Source: Vibrio lentus
GTDB taxonomy: Bacteria > Pseudomonadota > Gammaproteobacteria > Enterobacterales > Vibrionaceae
Assembly: GCF_030409755.1 (NCBI RefSeq)
Contig: NZ_JAUFQE010000002.1
Location: 1,736,001-1,800,000 of the forward strand
DNA length: 64,000 nt
Direction of reading: 5' to 3'
The number at the start of each line of letters is the position of its first letter. Position 1 is the stretch's first letter. This document shows, in pieces, positions 34,789 through 46,309 of the stretch. A program made the translations under genes and the position numbers. The notes under the pieces were generated by a model that did not search any database, was not told where the DNA came from, and was given only the letters and a program-made list of their open reading frames with translations.

Positions 34789-36375
34789 TTATACTTCGAC
34801 TGAACGGCTAACTTTGTCTTCAACAGAGTTATCGTTTTGTTCGAAGTGGTAACGGCCTGTCTTTAAGCTACTTGGACCTTTACGTGCGAATTTCAGCATT
34901 AGGTAAACTTCAGCAATTAAGAACACTGTGTACAGTGCCAGAATAGCGAATAGAGAAGTCCAAAGCTGTTCAATAGTTAGTGCTGATGCAGCCACATTAA
35001 CCGGTAGGATTTCACCAACCGCCCATGGTTGACGACCAAATTCAGCAACGAACCAACCCGCTTCGATCGCAATCCAAGGTAGTGGGATTGAGAATAGCGC
35101 AGCTTTAAGTATCCATGGTTTCTGTTCGATCTTCTGACGACACGTTTGAACAAACGCCGCACCAAATACAAACAACATGATGAAGCCACAAGCAACCATC
35201 AGACGGAATGACCAGAATAGAGGCCAAACTGTTGGGATAGAATCATCCGCAGCCATTTGGATTTGGTCTTCTGTTGCATCAACAACGTCGTCTGTGTAGC
35301 GCTTAAGAAGCAGACCGTAACCTAGGTCACCTTTCACTTCGTCGAACGCTGCAATGTTTTCTTCAGACTTGTCACCTGAACGTAGCTTTTCAAGCAGCTC
35401 GTATGCGTACATACCAGTACGGATACGATCAACGTGATCATCACGTAAGTCACGCAGGCCCGTTACTTCAGTATCAAGCGAACGCGTTGCGATTATACCC
35501 ATTACGTAAGGGATTTTAATTGCGTAGTCAGTATTCATTGTTTCTTGGTTTGGAATACCAAAAACAGTAAATGCAGCTGGTGCTTCTTCCGTGTGCCACT
35601 CTGCTTCTACCGCAGCGAGCTTCACTTTTTGAACTTCACCAAGCTCGTAACCAGATTCATCACCTAGCACGATTACTGACAGGATCGCCGCCATACCGAA
35701 AGATGCTGCAATCGCAAAAGAGCGACGAGCAAAGGCAAGGTCACGACCTTTAAGAATGTAGTATGAGCTGATACCAAGGATGAACATTGCACCCGTTGTG
35801 TAACCAGACGCCACTGTGTGTACGAATTTAACTTGCGCTACTGGGTTTAGTACAACTTCAGCGAAGCTCACCATTTCCATACGCATGGTTTCAAAGTTAA
35901 ATTCCGCGCCCACTGGGTTTTGCATCCAGCCGTTCGCTACCAAGATCCAAAGTGCTGAGAAGTTAGAGCCAAGTGCTACTAACCACGTTACCGCTAAGTG
36001 CTGACGCTTTGACAATCTGTCCCAACCGAAGAAGAAAAGACCAACAAAAGTAGACTCTAGGAAGAATGCAACAAGCGCTTCAATAGCTAGCGGAGCACCG
36101 AAGATGTCTCCAACGTAGTGAGAATAGTAAGACCAGTTCGTACCAAACTGAAACTCCATGGTTAAGCCTGTCGCTACACCAAGAGCAAAGTTAATACCAA
36201 ACAATTTACCCCAGAACTTGGTCATGTCCTTGTAAATTTGTTTGCCAGTCATTACATATACTGACTCCATAATGGCAAGAAGAAATGCCATACCTAAAGT
36301 CAGTGGAACAAATAGGAAGTGATACATCGCTGTAAATGCAAACTGCAATCGCGACAGATCAACAACATCAATCAT
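34789..36375 (-). CDS. cydA: Cytochrome bd ubiquinol oxidase subunit I
   Basis: Quinol-oxidising, heme-bearing subunit of the high-affinity terminal oxidase. ATG 36375 ([14 protein letters not shown]) is chosen over an upstream in-frame start at 36405, as AAAGGAGTTACC precedes it and as H19, the heme b595 ligand, then falls at the E. coli position. The second conserved histidine is in [10 protein letters not shown]; the Q-loop follows. The 528 residues match the family. A perfect FNR box lies 216 bases upstream. Confidence 0.97.
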   Translation of the reverse strand: MIDVVDLSRLQFAFTAMYHFLFVPLTLGMAFLLAIMESVYVMTGKQIYKDMTKFWGKLFGINFALGVATGLTMEFQFGTNWSYYSHYVGDIFGAPLAIEALVAFFLESTFVGLFFFGWDRLSKRQHLAVTWLVALGSNFSALWILVANGWMQNPVGAEFNFETMRMEMVSFAEVVLNPVAQVKFVHTVASGYTTGAMFILGISSYYILKGRDLAFARRSFAIAASFGMAAILSVIVLGDESGYELGEVQKVKLAAVEAEWHTEEAPAAFTVFGIPNQETMNTDYAIKIPYVMGIIATRSLDTEVTGLRDLRDDHVDRIRTGMYAYELLEKLRSGDKSEENIAAFDEVKGDLGYGLLLKRYTDDVVDATEDQIQMAADDSIPTVWPLFWSFRLMVACGFIMLFVFGAAFVQTCRQKIEQKPWILKAALFSIPLPWIAIEAGWFVAEFGRQPWAVGEILPVNVAASALTIEQLWTSLFAILALYTVFLIAEVYLMLKFARKGPSSLKTGRYHFEQNDNSVEDKVSRSVEV

Positions 36376-36885
36376 GGTAACTCCTTTGTGTCGGCTGAAT
36401 GACACTTGTGTGATTATTCACCGCAAATATCCATGTTAAAACAATTTATATGATTGTTATTACAAATTGAAATTTGTAGCAAAAACGTACCGTTATAGTT
36501 AGATTATTGTTAAGCATGAGCTAATATAGCTGGCGCTAATATTACTGGTAAAATCAGTATGTTTCAAAAGGTTTATAGGAGAAGTCTGCGTTGATTTGTA
36601 TCAATTTTATTCAAGCAAATTAGAGTTATTTTTAAACAATCATGATTAAAATCACACCAATTTTAGCGTTGTTAATAACCGCGCATGATATCTGTGACAA
36701 AAGCTCAGCACCACTTCAACATCCAAATTACAACTACCTATAAAGTATTAACAAAAGATATGACAGTTTATTTCATTTTTTGTTAGCTAAATCAAACTTG
36801 AAATCAAAGTTTCCATTTTTGAATTTCTCTATTTAGCCTTTTTATCGATTTGCTCAAAGAGTTGTTATTCAATAAAAACCAAAAA
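36376..36885. promoter_or_regulatory. Upstream region of the cyd operon
   Basis: About 510 bases with no gene. It carries the FNR box at 36591, a second near-match at 36642-36655 (ATGAT TAAA ATCAC), and many AT-rich stretches (TTTCATTTTTTG) in which promoters and ArcA sites would be expected. No small RNA or frame is evident. Confidence 0.5.
36591..36604. promoter_or_regulatory. FNR-binding site upstream of cydA
   Basis: TTGATTTGTATCAA is a perfect match to the FNR consensus TTGAT-N4-ATCAA. It is 216 bases from the cydA start codon, so it could act as an activator or repressor site depending on the promoter position. FNR and ArcA control of cyd genes is established in enteric bacteria; the site here is read directly. 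Confidence 0.8.
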
Positions 36886-36910
36886 ATCCCAGCGCTTATG
36901 CAACTGGGAT
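36886..36910 (-). terminator. Terminator of ruvB
   Basis: Perfect 7-bp stem ATCCCAG / CTGGGAT with an 11-base loop, followed on the minus strand by TTTTTTGG, 17 bases after the ruvB stop. Confidence 0.8.
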
Positions 36911-36927
36911 CTTTAGAAATGAATAAG

Positions 36928-37944
36928 TTAACGATTTGAAGGTTTATCTATTCCGAAGTGTAAATACGCTCTATCGGTAGCAATTCGCCCTCTTGGTGTT
37001 CTTTGCAAATAACCCTGCTGAATCAAATAAGGTTCCAATACATCTTCAATCGTATCTTTTTCTTCACCAATCGCGGCTGCCATGTTGTCGATACCGACCG
37101 GACCACCACCAAACTTCTCCATAATCGCAAGTAGAAGCTTTCTGTCCATGTAGTCAAAGCCTTTGGCATCAACGTCCAACATATTGAGTGCCTTATCCGC
37201 TACGTCTGGGCAAATATGTCCGTCAGCTTTCACTTCCGCGTAATCTCGTACACGGCGTAATAAACGGTTCGCGATACGCGGTGTACCACGAGCACGACGA
37301 GCAATTTCTAATGCCCCATCCGACTCCAATGAAAGTCCAAGGCAATCTGCACTGCGCTGAACGATATTTTGAAGGTCTTCAACCTTGTAGTACTCAAGAC
37401 GCTGAGTAATACCAAAACGGTCACGTAATGGCGATGTTAGTGAACCAGCACGAGTGGTTGCACCAATCAAAGTAAATGGAGGAAGGTCAATCTTGATAGA
37501 GCGAGCCGCAGGGCCTTCACCAATCATGATATCCAGTTGGTAATCTTCCATTGCTGGATACAGAACCTCTTCAACCACAGGGCTTAAGCGGTGGATCTCA
37601 TCAATGAAAAGCACATCGTTTTCTTCGAGGTTGGTTAATAGCGCGGCTAAATCGCCCGCTTTTTCTAAAACTGGACCTGAAGTCGTACGGATGCTCACAT
37701 CCATTTCATTGGCAACAATGTTCGCCAACGTGGTTTTACCTAAACCGGGAGGGCCAAAAATCAACAGATGATCCAGAGCTTCATTTCGCATTTGAGCGGC
37801 TTGAATGAAAATCTCCATCTGGTTACGAACGTGGTCCTGACCTTGATAGTCGGCTAGCGCCTTTGGACGTATTGCACGGTCGATAACATCTTCATCTTTA
37901 AAGACCGGATTATCCGGTGCAATCAGGCGATCGGCTTCAATCAT
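36928..37944 (-). CDS. ruvB: Holliday junction helicase subunit RuvB
   Basis: AAA+ ATPase motor that drives branch migration with RuvA. Walker A GPPGLGKT at residues 64-71, Walker [12 protein letters not shown] near 114, sensor segment TTRAG, and the C-terminal winged helix with YLQRTPRGR. 338 residues, normal. It lies 73 bases after ruvA. Confidence 0.98.
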   Translation of the reverse strand: MIEADRLIAPDNPVFKDEDVIDRAIRPKALADYQGQDHVRNQMEIFIQAAQMRNEALDHLLIFGPPGLGKTTLANIVANEMDVSIRTTSGPVLEKAGDLAALLTNLEENDVLFIDEIHRLSPVVEEVLYPAMEDYQLDIMIGEGPAARSIKIDLPPFTLIGATTRAGSLTSPLRDRFGITQRLEYYKVEDLQNIVQRSADCLGLSLESDGALEIARRARGTPRIANRLLRRVRDYAEVKADGHICPDVADKALNMLDVDAKGFDYMDRKLLLAIMEKFGGGPVGIDNMAAAIGEEKDTIEDVLEPYLIQQGYLQRTPRGRIATDRAYLHFGIDKPSNR

Positions 37945-38017
37945 AAATTCTGTTATTCCTAACTCTGCGTACAGGCAAAGTGAATGAGTCTATTTTGTAG
38001 AACAAGTGTATGAGGTA

Positions 38018-38629
38018 TTAAACCATCGACTTCAGTGCTTCGCGAATCAATTGTTCGCTGGTCATGCCATCTTTAGCCACTTGAGCAACAACTTTAGAGG
38101 CTTGAGTCGGTTTATAACCCAAGGCAAGTAATGCGCTTACGGCTTCTTCTTCAGCATCGTGAACCGTTGGCATCGAGTCCATTGGCGCTGCATCTGTTGC
38201 AGGCGTAAACAGATCACCTGCGCCCCATCCTTTCAGGCGGTCTTTCATTTCAACAACCAAACGCTCTGCCGTTTTCTTACCAACACCCGGCAGTTTAACC
38301 AGTGTCGAGATATCTTCACGTTCAACGCTCTGAACGAATTGGCTTGCCGTCATTCCAGAAAGGATACCAAGACCAAGTTTAGGGCCGACACCATTCGCTT
38401 TAATTACTTCACGGAACAAAGCACGCTCTTTAACAGTGTTAAAACCATAAAGTAGCTGAGCGTCTTCACGTACCACAAAATGAGTGTAGATAATTGCTTC
38501 TTCGCCTACGTTTGGTAACTCATAAAAACAGCTCATTGGCATTTGAACTTCATAACCAACACCACTGACTTCAATCAATAATTCTGGTGGCTGTTTTTCT
38601 ATTAATGTACCGCGGAGACGTCCGATCAC
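38018..38629 (-). CDS. ruvA: Holliday junction helicase subunit RuvA
   Basis: DNA-binding tetramer that holds the Holliday junction for RuvB. N-terminal OB fold ([12 protein letters not shown]), two helix-hairpin-helix motifs ([15 protein letters not shown] and the earlier [14 protein letters not shown]), flexible linker with Pro and Asp, and C-terminal RuvB-binding domain. 203 residues. It follows the terminator of the chemoreceptor gene, so it must have its own promoter between 38630 and 38670. Confidence 0.97.
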   Translation of the reverse strand: MIGRLRGTLIEKQPPELLIEVSGVGYEVQMPMSCFYELPNVGEEAIIYTHFVVREDAQLLYGFNTVKERALFREVIKANGVGPKLGLGILSGMTASQFVQSVEREDISTLVKLPGVGKKTAERLVVEMKDRLKGWGAGDLFTPATDAAPMDSMPTVHDAEEEAVSALLALGYKPTQASKVVAQVAKDGMTSEQLIREALKSMV

Positions 38630-38672
38630 AATTCACTCTCTTGATGGAATTTAATTTGAAGGACAGAATATA

Positions 38673-38700
38673 AAAGAACTGGATACTTATCCAGTTCTTT
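38673..38700 (-). terminator. Terminator of the chemoreceptor gene
   Basis: Perfect 13-bp stem AAAGAACTGGATA / TATCCAGTTCTTT with a two-base apex, followed on the minus strand by TATATT. It lies 21 bases after the chemoreceptor stop and 44 bases before the ruvA start, separating them. Confidence 0.85.
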
Positions 38701-38720
38701 GTGTTTTTGAAGTGAATTAT

Positions 38721-40181
38721 TTAGGCTTGTTTGGCTTGCGAGACCACGCTGTTCAAGCTCGCGACCAATTCTTTAACCGAAGTCACATGACCTGTTAGCT
38801 CAGAACCATAATTCGCGACTAAGCCTGACACCGATTTAGTTTCCGCCACACTTTGCGCCACTTCTGAACTGGCGAGATCGAGCTCTTTTAGCGAATTCAT
38901 CTGCATTGCCATAATATTGGTGAGCTGATTAACATCTGTTGATATGGTTTGCACCTCAGAGATAATACCGTTCATCTCGCTCGCCGTGGTTTCGATGATT
39001 GCTCTGCCGTGTTCAACTTCTTCTTTACTGCGGTCTAACAGAGTTCGAATCTCTATCGCCGAATGACTGCTTTTCGCCGATAGCTCTCTTACCTGATCAG
39101 CTACCACAGCAAAGCCTCTTCCTTGCTCACCTGCGCGAGCCGCTTCGATTGCCGCGTTAAGTGCTAACAGATTGGTTTGCTCAGCAACCGAAGTGATCAA
39201 ATCAGCGACTTTCATGATTTCTTGATTACTTTGAATGATCTGACTGATTGCATCGGTTGAAGCTTCTAGTGACTCTGAGCTCTTTTGCGCTTTGGTGCCA
39301 ACCGCTTCGCTGCGCTCTTTCAGTTCACCCACAAATGAATTGGATTCTTCGATGCCTTGGGTCATTTGATGGAGTTGTTGGCTCATCTCTTCTGCAGCGC
39401 TCGCTTGAGACTCGCAATTGACATTCAACACTTCGACTTGCGCATGCAAGTCTTGTGACTGCTGATCCAAATGAACCGAAACACCCTGTAGACTCTCTGA
39501 ATTCGAATTGGCTTGGTCGAGCACGATAGAGAGCCGACCTTCACTTTGCGTCGCTTGATTGGCAACGTGTTGGCTCTCTGAAATCGCATCCTCTGCCATT
39601 TCGATGGCCACCTCTTTTTGCTTAGCAGTAAATGCTTGAGCAATACAGATCACCACCAGCGGCATAATCACACCGGACCAAGTTTCTACCACTACCGCAT
39701 CAGGGGTTAGCTCAAGCTGGGGAAATGCAAGTCCATTGAGGTGTGCTGACGTCATCACTAATGACACACCGATAACCAGTCCACTCCACACCAAAGCCAC
39801 GATTCGTGTTCCTGATAAGAAGAAAGCGACCACTAACAAAGGCACCCAATAAGCTTGAGTGGAAGCCACTACCCCACCGCTTTGATAAATGATGTTCAAC
39901 GCGTGGACAGCCATGCCGACAAAACCAAAGTTAAGTGCAAGGCTCGGCTTACTCGTCACACGAAGTAGCAGTGCCGAGATCAGTTCGAATACGATAAGAA
40001 ATACAGATGTGACGACCAGAAGTTGCTCTTCGTGCTTAGTCCACTTGATTAAGCTATAGACACCCACGAAGAATGCGATAAAAGTGAAGAGTAATAAGAT
40101 ATCGGCTTGTCTGACTTCGTTGTTACTCCACCCGTTACTTTTGGGTAGAAACAGCGCGCGCCACAGCTTGATTGGGTTCAT
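38721..40181 (-). CDS. Methyl-accepting chemotaxis protein with six-helix membrane input
   Basis: Chemoreceptor of 486 residues. The input half (about 25-195) has six predicted membrane helices joined by very short loops, with no periplasmic ligand domain; the signal must be sensed in or near the membrane. The output half has the MCP signalling hairpin with its conserved tip, [20 protein letters not shown] followed by [11 protein letters not shown], and methylation-type helices on both sides. A HAMP domain is not obvious. The gene is inserted between ruvC and ruvA, with its own terminator. Confidence 0.93.
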   Translation of the reverse strand: MNPIKLWRALFLPKSNGWSNNEVRQADILLLFTFIAFFVGVYSLIKWTKHEEQLLVVTSVFLIVFELISALLLRVTSKPSLALNFGFVGMAVHALNIIYQSGGVVASTQAYWVPLLVVAFFLSGTRIVALVWSGLVIGVSLVMTSAHLNGLAFPQLELTPDAVVVETWSGVIMPLVVICIAQAFTAKQKEVAIEMAEDAISESQHVANQATQSEGRLSIVLDQANSNSESLQGVSVHLDQQSQDLHAQVEVLNVNCESQASAAEEMSQQLHQMTQGIEESNSFVGELKERSEAVGTKAQKSSESLEASTDAISQIIQSNQEIMKVADLITSVAEQTNLLALNAAIEAARAGEQGRGFAVVADQVRELSAKSSHSAIEIRTLLDRSKEEVEHGRAIIETTASEMNGIISEVQTISTDVNQLTNIMAMQMNSLKELDLASSEVAQSVAETKSVSGLVANYGSELTGHVTSVKELVASLNSVVSQAKQA

Positions 40182-40394
40182 CAGTGATCATCCTTGATTA
40201 ACTTGTAAGACCTCCGACCAATGTTAATAACATGTTAAATGATACGCAATGTTATTATCTGGGTTATGTTCGAAAGATCTCATTTCATCAAGGATTTAGA
40301 GGCGTATTGTTTTGATATGAGCCAAACAGGGCGTGAGGCTCATCAATAGAATAAGTTTAAAAGGCAGAATTAGGAACTAACAATAGAATGAGAT

Positions 40395-40916
40395 TTAACG
40401 GTAACGCCCTTTTCTTGCTCCTGTTGCTTTACCTGCAAGTGCGACCAAGGTTTTATTGGTGTTAGCGTGAGTGATCGCTACGCCTAGCGCATCGGCTGCG
40501 TCGGCTTGTGGCTTAGCGGGTAGTTTGAGCATGCTCATCACCATATTCTGAACCATAGACTTATCAGCGCCACCGTTACCTGTCACTGCTTGTTTGATCA
40601 AACGAGCCGCATATTCATGTACAGGCAAGTCTGCATTCACCGCAGCTACAATCGCACTACCACGAGCTTGGCCAAGTTTAAGTGCTGAATCGGCATTCTT
40701 CGCCATGAACACTTGTTCGATCGCAAACACATCAGGCTGAAACTGAGTAATGATCTCACTCACGCCCGCATAGATTTGCTTTAAGCGACCTGGCAGTTCT
40801 TTTTCAGAGGTACGAATACAACCGCTACCTAAGTAATATAGATGGCGACCATTTTGACGAATCACGCCATAGCCGGTAATACGAGAGCCAGGGTCAATCC
40901 CTAAGATAATAGACAT
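40395..40916 (-). CDS. ruvC: Holliday junction endonuclease RuvC
   Basis: Resolvase that cuts Holliday junctions held by RuvAB. RNase H-like fold with catalytic acids: D7 in [15 protein letters not shown]66 in [11 protein letters not shown], and the late [10 protein letters not shown]. 173 residues. It is separated from ruvA by the chemoreceptor gene. Confidence 0.97.
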   Translation of the reverse strand: MSIILGIDPGSRITGYGVIRQNGRHLYYLGSGCIRTSEKELPGRLKQIYAGVSEIITQFQPDVFAIEQVFMAKNADSALKLGQARGSAIVAAVNADLPVHEYAARLIKQAVTGNGGADKSMVQNMVMSMLKLPAKPQADAADALGVAITHANTNKTLVALAGKATGARKGRYR

Positions 40917-40976
40917 AACTTCAAATACTGATTATTTATACATGCTTTATGAGCTTAGTATATCGAACGCAAAAAA

Positions 40977-41003
40977 AAATGCCCGTCAAATTAACGGGCA
41001 TTT
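40977..41003 (-). terminator. Terminator of aspS
   Basis: Perfect 10-bp stem AAATGCCCGT / ACGGGCATTT with a seven-base loop and a long A-run at the far side that is a T-run on the minus strand. It lies 73 bases past the aspS stop. Confidence 0.85.
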
Positions 41004-41075
41004 CGTTGTTCTGCGAAAGAAAAAGTTCTATCGAAAACTCACTGTTTGATTAAAAAGTTGAGCTTAATCGTTTGA

Positions 41076-42848
41076 TTAGTCTTCTTTCTTCGCTAAGTTA
41101 ACAGCGATTGCTAGCTCTTCCAGTGATGCTGGGTTTGCTAGGCTCGGCGCGTCTGTTAATAGACATGCTGCAGCTGTTGTTTTCGGGAATGCGATAACGT
41201 CACGGATGTTCTCTGTACCACAAAGAAGCATTGCTAAACGGTCAAGACCGAATGCTAGACCTGCGTGTGGTGGCGTACCGTACTTAAGTGCTTCAAGTAG
41301 GAAACCGAATTTCTCTTGTTGCTCTTTAGCTTCGATACCTAAGATACCAAATACAGCCGTTTGCATTTCTGCGCTGTGAATACGTACAGAACCGCCGCCT
41401 ACTTCGTAGCCGTTGATGACCATGTCGTATGCATCAGAGTTAGCCGCAGCTGGATTTGCTTTTAGCTCTTCCGCGCTCACACCAAGTGGTGATGTGAATG
41501 GGTGGTGCATTGCGTGAAGGTTGCCTTCGCCATCTTCTTCGAACATTGGGAAATCAATAACCCAAAGAGGAGCCCACGCTTTCTTGTCTGTTAGCTCTAA
41601 GTCATCACCTAGCTTGATACGAAGTGCGCCCATTGCTTCAGCAACGATGTTCGCTTTATCTGCACCAAATAGGATGATATCGCCAGATTCAGCTTGAGTG
41701 CGCTCAAGAAGACTGTTGATTACGTCTTCGTTTAGGAACTTAGCAACTGGAGATTGGATACCTTCCATGCCAGCAGCACGGTCGTTAACCTTCATCCAAG
41801 CTAGACCTTTCGCACCGTAGATACCTACGTGCTCTGCGTAACCGTCGATTTGCTTACGAGTCAGCTTAGCGCCACCCGGTACACGGATTACTGCTACGCG
41901 ACCTTTTTCGTCGTTCGCAGGGCCAGAGAATACTTTGAACTCAACGTCTTTAACCAAGTCAGCAACGTCGACTAGTTCTAGTGGGTTACGTAGATCTGGC
42001 TTATCAGAACCGAAACGACGAATCGCTTCAGAGAATGGCATTACTGGGAATTGACCCAGTTCAACATCTAGAAGCTCTTTCCACATATCGTGAACTAGCT
42101 TTTCAGTGATGTTACGTACTTCTTGAGAAGACAGGAATGATGTTTCGATATCGATTTGAGTAAATTCAGGCTGACGGTCAGCACGTAAATCTTCATCACG
42201 GAAACATTTAACGATTTGGTAGTAACGGTCAAAACCAGACATCATCAGCAGTTGCTTGAACAGCTGAGGAGATTGAGGAAGTGCGTAGAAGCTACCTTTA
42301 TGAACACGGCTTGGTACTAGGTAATCACGAGCGCCTTCAGGTGTCGCTTTCGTTAGTACTGGTGTTTCGATGTCTAGGAATAGGTTCTCGTCTAGGAAAC
42401 GACGAACGAAGCTAGAAGCACGTGCACGAAGCTTAATACGATCGCTCATTTCTGGACGACGAAGATCGATGTAACGGTACTTAAGACGCTGCTCTTCAGA
42501 GTTCGTTTGGTTGAAGTCTAGTGGAAGCGCTTCTGAACGGTTGATGATCTCTAGGCCAGTTGCGTAAAGCTCAACTTCACCCGTCGCCATATCTTTATTT
42601 ACTTGGCTGTCAGGACGAACACGTACTTCACCAGTAAATTTGATACAGAATTCATTACGCAGTTGGTTAGCGATCGGAAAGATATCTTTCATATCTGGAT
42701 CGACAACAACCTGAACGACGCCTTCACGATCTCGCATATCGATAAAGATAAGACCGCCTAAATCACGGCGACGGTTTACCCAGCCGCACAATTCTACAGT
42801 TTGTCCCGCCAGGGACTTGTTCAGGTTACCACAGTAATGGGTACGCAT
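41076..42848 (-). CDS. aspS: Aspartate--tRNA ligase
   Basis: Class IIb aminoacyl-tRNA synthetase, 590 residues. N-terminal OB-fold anticodon-binding domain ([18 protein letters not shown]), class II motif 2 ([16 protein letters not shown]), the bacterial insertion domain in the middle, and motif 3 ([13 protein letters not shown]). The length is that of bacterial-type AspRS. Confidence 0.98.
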   Translation of the reverse strand: MRTHYCGNLNKSLAGQTVELCGWVNRRRDLGGLIFIDMRDREGVVQVVVDPDMKDIFPIANQLRNEFCIKFTGEVRVRPDSQVNKDMATGEVELYATGLEIINRSEALPLDFNQTNSEEQRLKYRYIDLRRPEMSDRIKLRARASSFVRRFLDENLFLDIETPVLTKATPEGARDYLVPSRVHKGSFYALPQSPQLFKQLLMMSGFDRYYQIVKCFRDEDLRADRQPEFTQIDIETSFLSSQEVRNITEKLVHDMWKELLDVELGQFPVMPFSEAIRRFGSDKPDLRNPLELVDVADLVKDVEFKVFSGPANDEKGRVAVIRVPGGAKLTRKQIDGYAEHVGIYGAKGLAWMKVNDRAAGMEGIQSPVAKFLNEDVINSLLERTQAESGDIILFGADKANIVAEAMGALRIKLGDDLELTDKKAWAPLWVIDFPMFEEDGEGNLHAMHHPFTSPLGVSAEELKANPAAANSDAYDMVINGYEVGGGSVRIHSAEMQTAVFGILGIEAKEQQEKFGFLLEALKYGTPPHAGLAFGLDRLAMLLCGTENIRDVIAFPKTTAAACLLTDAPSLANPASLEELAIAVNLAKKED

Positions 42849-43162
42849 AATGAATTTCCCAATCTCTTAATTATTTACTAATTTCCAAGCTGTCAGTGGT
42901 CATTCCACACAACAGAGCAAAGGAACATTTATACGCGGAAACTCGCTTAAAATCGACCTTCCACATTCGAATTTATTGTGTTTTATCTGGCTTTGCTGCT
43001 TTTTAGCCCATCAAGTGCGCAAAGATTCATCAAAACCGAAAAAATTGCGATAATTATATCTCGAAAGTACCTTAATCAGCAAAAGTCTCGTACAGTAGTT
43101 TTTCGTTTCAACCCAAAAATTTTTTGTAATGACTGATGGCGTGATAAATAACGGTGTAATAG
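42849..43162. other. Divergent promoter region between aspS and the DUF72 gene
   Basis: About 314 bases without a gene; no convincing operator, RNA gene or repeat seen. It must contain both promoters. Confidence 0.4.
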
Positions 43163-44068
43163 ATGGATGCTAGTGTAATAACAACTGAAACTTTACCTCT
43201 AAGACTTGGATTAACAATGTGGTCTCATTCTGAGTGGCAAAGTCAGTTCTATGGTAAGGGAACAAAACCTGCTGAACGCTTAGAGAAGTACACCCAAGTT
43301 TTTCATACAGTTGAAGGCAACACGACTTTCTATGCGACACCCAGTATCTCAACGGTCAATAACTGGAAAGCCGCGAGTCACGATGATTTCAAGTTTACTT
43401 TTAAGCTGCCTAAGTTCATCACCCACCAGCAGCACTTAAAACATTGCCAAGCCGAACTCAAAGAATTTCTGCTCACCATGTCGCCCCTACACAGACGCAT
43501 TGGTCAGTGGACGATTCAATTACCCCATAGCTTCGAACCCAGCATGCTCCCTGCCCTGCAAAAATTTTGTACCTTGTTTCCAAAAGACATGCAGCTCGGC
43601 GTCGAAGTTCGTCACCTTGGTTTCTTTGATAAAGGCGATGCCGAAAAACGTTTCAATCATTGGCTAATAGAAGAAGGGATCAATCGCATCATTATGGATA
43701 GCCGTCCTGTTTTCTCCGCACCACCGACCACAGAAGCGGTGATCGACGCACATCAAAAGAAACCACGCGTTCCGGTTCATGCCATTGCGACGGCAAACAA
43801 TCCAATGGTTCGCTTTATTGGACATCCAGATCAGGAACCCAATCTCGCTTTCTTTAAACCTTGGTTCGCGAAATTACCAACTTGGTTAAATGAAGGTAAA
43901 CAGCCTTATTTAATGATCCACACCCCAGACAATAATCACGCCCCTGAGTTGGCGATTGCTATCTATAAGCAATTACAGGCGCAAGTTGCTGAACACACAC
44001 AGATAACCTTGCCTAATTTGGCGGAGTTTCCTGCTCAAAAAGGTGACCATCAAATCTCGATGTTTTGA
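43163..44068 (+). CDS. DUF72-family (YecE-like) protein
   Basis: TIM-barrel protein of the DUF72/YecE family, function unknown, 301 residues. The family signature is visible: GLTMWSHSEW near the N-terminus, then TVEGNTTFYATPS, then FKFTFKLPKFITH, and the later GQWTIQLPHSF and GVEVRHLGFFD. A nuclease or metal-dependent activity has been suggested for the family but is not proven. It is on the + strand, upstream of cmoA, but with a 139-base gap and probably its own unit. Confidence 0.88.
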   Translation: MDASVITTETLPLRLGLTMWSHSEWQSQFYGKGTKPAERLEKYTQVFHTVEGNTTFYATPSISTVNNWKAASHDDFKFTFKLPKFITHQQHLKHCQAELKEFLLTMSPLHRRIGQWTIQLPHSFEPSMLPALQKFCTLFPKDMQLGVEVRHLGFFDKGDAEKRFNHWLIEEGINRIIMDSRPVFSAPPTTEAVIDAHQKKPRVPVHAIATANNPMVRFIGHPDQEPNLAFFKPWFAKLPTWLNEGKQPYLMIHTPDNNHAPELAIAIYKQLQAQVAEHTQITLPNLAEFPAQKGDHQISMF

Positions 44069-44189
44069 TAGTAAACAACCACTAACACGCGTTCACTTTC
44101 ATCAATCTCAGTTTTCGTGACACAAGCGATTTTTTTACGTAAAATACGTCCCCTTTTATTTGGTACGAATTCTGTGCCGATTACGCTGA

Positions 44190-44936
<747 letters not shown>

Positions 44937-45049
44937 CGCTCGACCACAATTGGCTAAAGTCTGAAGCTTTCATACTTTAGCCCTTAATTTCCTGTGTTAT
45001 GGCGATAAGGCTGTACACATTATGAATTCCACAACGGTTATTATTATTC

Positions 45050-46021
45050 ATGTTTAATTTTGCTAACTTTTATCAACTCATTGCCCAAGACACTCGCCTA
45101 CAGCCGTGGCTCAATGTTCTTCCTCAACAGCTGACGGATTGGCAAAATGCAGAGCACGGTGACTTTGACCGTTGGTTACGTGCACTGAATAAGATCCCGC
45201 AAGGCGTGCCTAATCAAGTTGATTTAAAGAACTCTGTGACTATCGGCAGCAGCACACCATTTCAAACAGGTGAACTTAAAAAGCTAGAGAGCTTATTAAA
45301 GACGTTCCACCCTTGGCGCAAAGGTCCTTATACCGTTCATGACATTCATATCGATACAGAATGGCGCAGCGACTGGAAATGGGACCGTGTACTTCCACAT
45401 ATCTCACCGCTTAAAAACCGTTCAGTACTCGATGTAGGTTGCGGTAATGGCTACCACATGTGGCGTATGTTAGGTGAAGGTGCTCGTTTGACCGTCGGTA
45501 TCGACCCGTCTCACCTTTTCCTTGTTCAGTTTGAAGCTATCCGTAAGCTGATGGGCGATGACCAACGCGCGCACCTTTTACCTTTAGGTATTGAACAGCT
45601 GCCAAAACTGGAAGCTTACGACACTGTATTCAGCATGGGCGTGCTTTACCACCGCCGTTCACCGCTTGATCATTTGATTCAACTAAAAGACCAATTGGTA
45701 TCTGGTGGCGAACTGGTACTTGAAACGTTAGTGATTGAAGGTGACGAAAACGCTGTTCTTGTGCCTGTTGACCGCTACGCGCAAATGAGAAACGTGTACT
45801 TCTTCCCATCTGCTCGCGCATTGAAACGCTGGCTTGAACAAGTTGGCTTTGAAGACGTTCGCATCGTTGATGAAAATGTTACGACGATTGGCGAACAACG
45901 CACAACAGAATGGATGACACACAACTCTTTGCCAGATTACTTAGACCCGAATGATCCAAGTAAAACGGTTGAAGGTCACCCAGCGCCGAGACGTGCAGTT
46001 CTTGTGGCGACAAAGCCGTAA
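45050..46021 (+). CDS. cmoB: tRNA U34 carboxymethyltransferase
   Basis: Transfers the carboxymethyl group from carboxy-SAM to 5-hydroxyuridine at position 34 of certain tRNAs. SAM-fold motif [19 protein letters not shown] at about 125-143, then [13 protein letters not shown]. 323 residues, normal for CmoB. A strong hairpin terminator follows. Confidence 0.96.
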   Translation: MFNFANFYQLIAQDTRLQPWLNVLPQQLTDWQNAEHGDFDRWLRALNKIPQGVPNQVDLKNSVTIGSSTPFQTGELKKLESLLKTFHPWRKGPYTVHDIHIDTEWRSDWKWDRVLPHISPLKNRSVLDVGCGNGYHMWRMLGEGARLTVGIDPSHLFLVQFEAIRKLMGDDQRAHLLPLGIEQLPKLEAYDTVFSMGVLYHRRSPLDHLIQLKDQLVSGGELVLETLVIEGDENAVLVPVDRYAQMRNVYFFPSARALKRWLEQVGFEDVRIVDENVTTIGEQRTTEWMTHNSLPDYLDPNDPSKTVEGHPAPRRAVLVATKP

Positions 46022-46033
46022 ATTCATTGTCCG

Positions 46034-46070
46034 AAAGCTATTGTTCTGGTGACCACCGAATAATAGCTTT
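46034..46070 (+). terminator. Terminator of cmoB
   Basis: Stem AAAGCTATT / AATAGCTTT with an inner GGTGACCACC mini-stem, followed by T-rich sequence, 13 bases beyond the stop. Confidence 0.75.
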
Positions 46071-46230
46071 TAGTAGCAATGAAGCCATCACATCTGTCGC
46101 AGTAAACTTTGACTTAAAAGCGCGTAAATTGAACAAAAATTGACTTATGTTTAATAAGTGAGCTATTTCAATTGACGATAACTGGCGCAGCGCTCACATT
46201 GCGATTCAATATGACCAGACTCTTACATTA

Positions 46231-46253
46231 GGATGCTTCACGCATCCTTTTTT
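46231..46253 (+). terminator. Second hairpin upstream of the peptidase-like gene
   Basis: Stem GGATGC / GCATCC with a five-base loop and TTTTTTT. It has the form of an intrinsic terminator and lies 57 bases upstream of the next start; it may terminate read-through from cmoB or attenuate the following operon. Confidence 0.7.
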
Positions 46254-46309
46254 GTAGGCTAAACTTCTAAATAGTATGAACTATTCTCTAATTTCCAAAG
46301 GTTTTTTTT

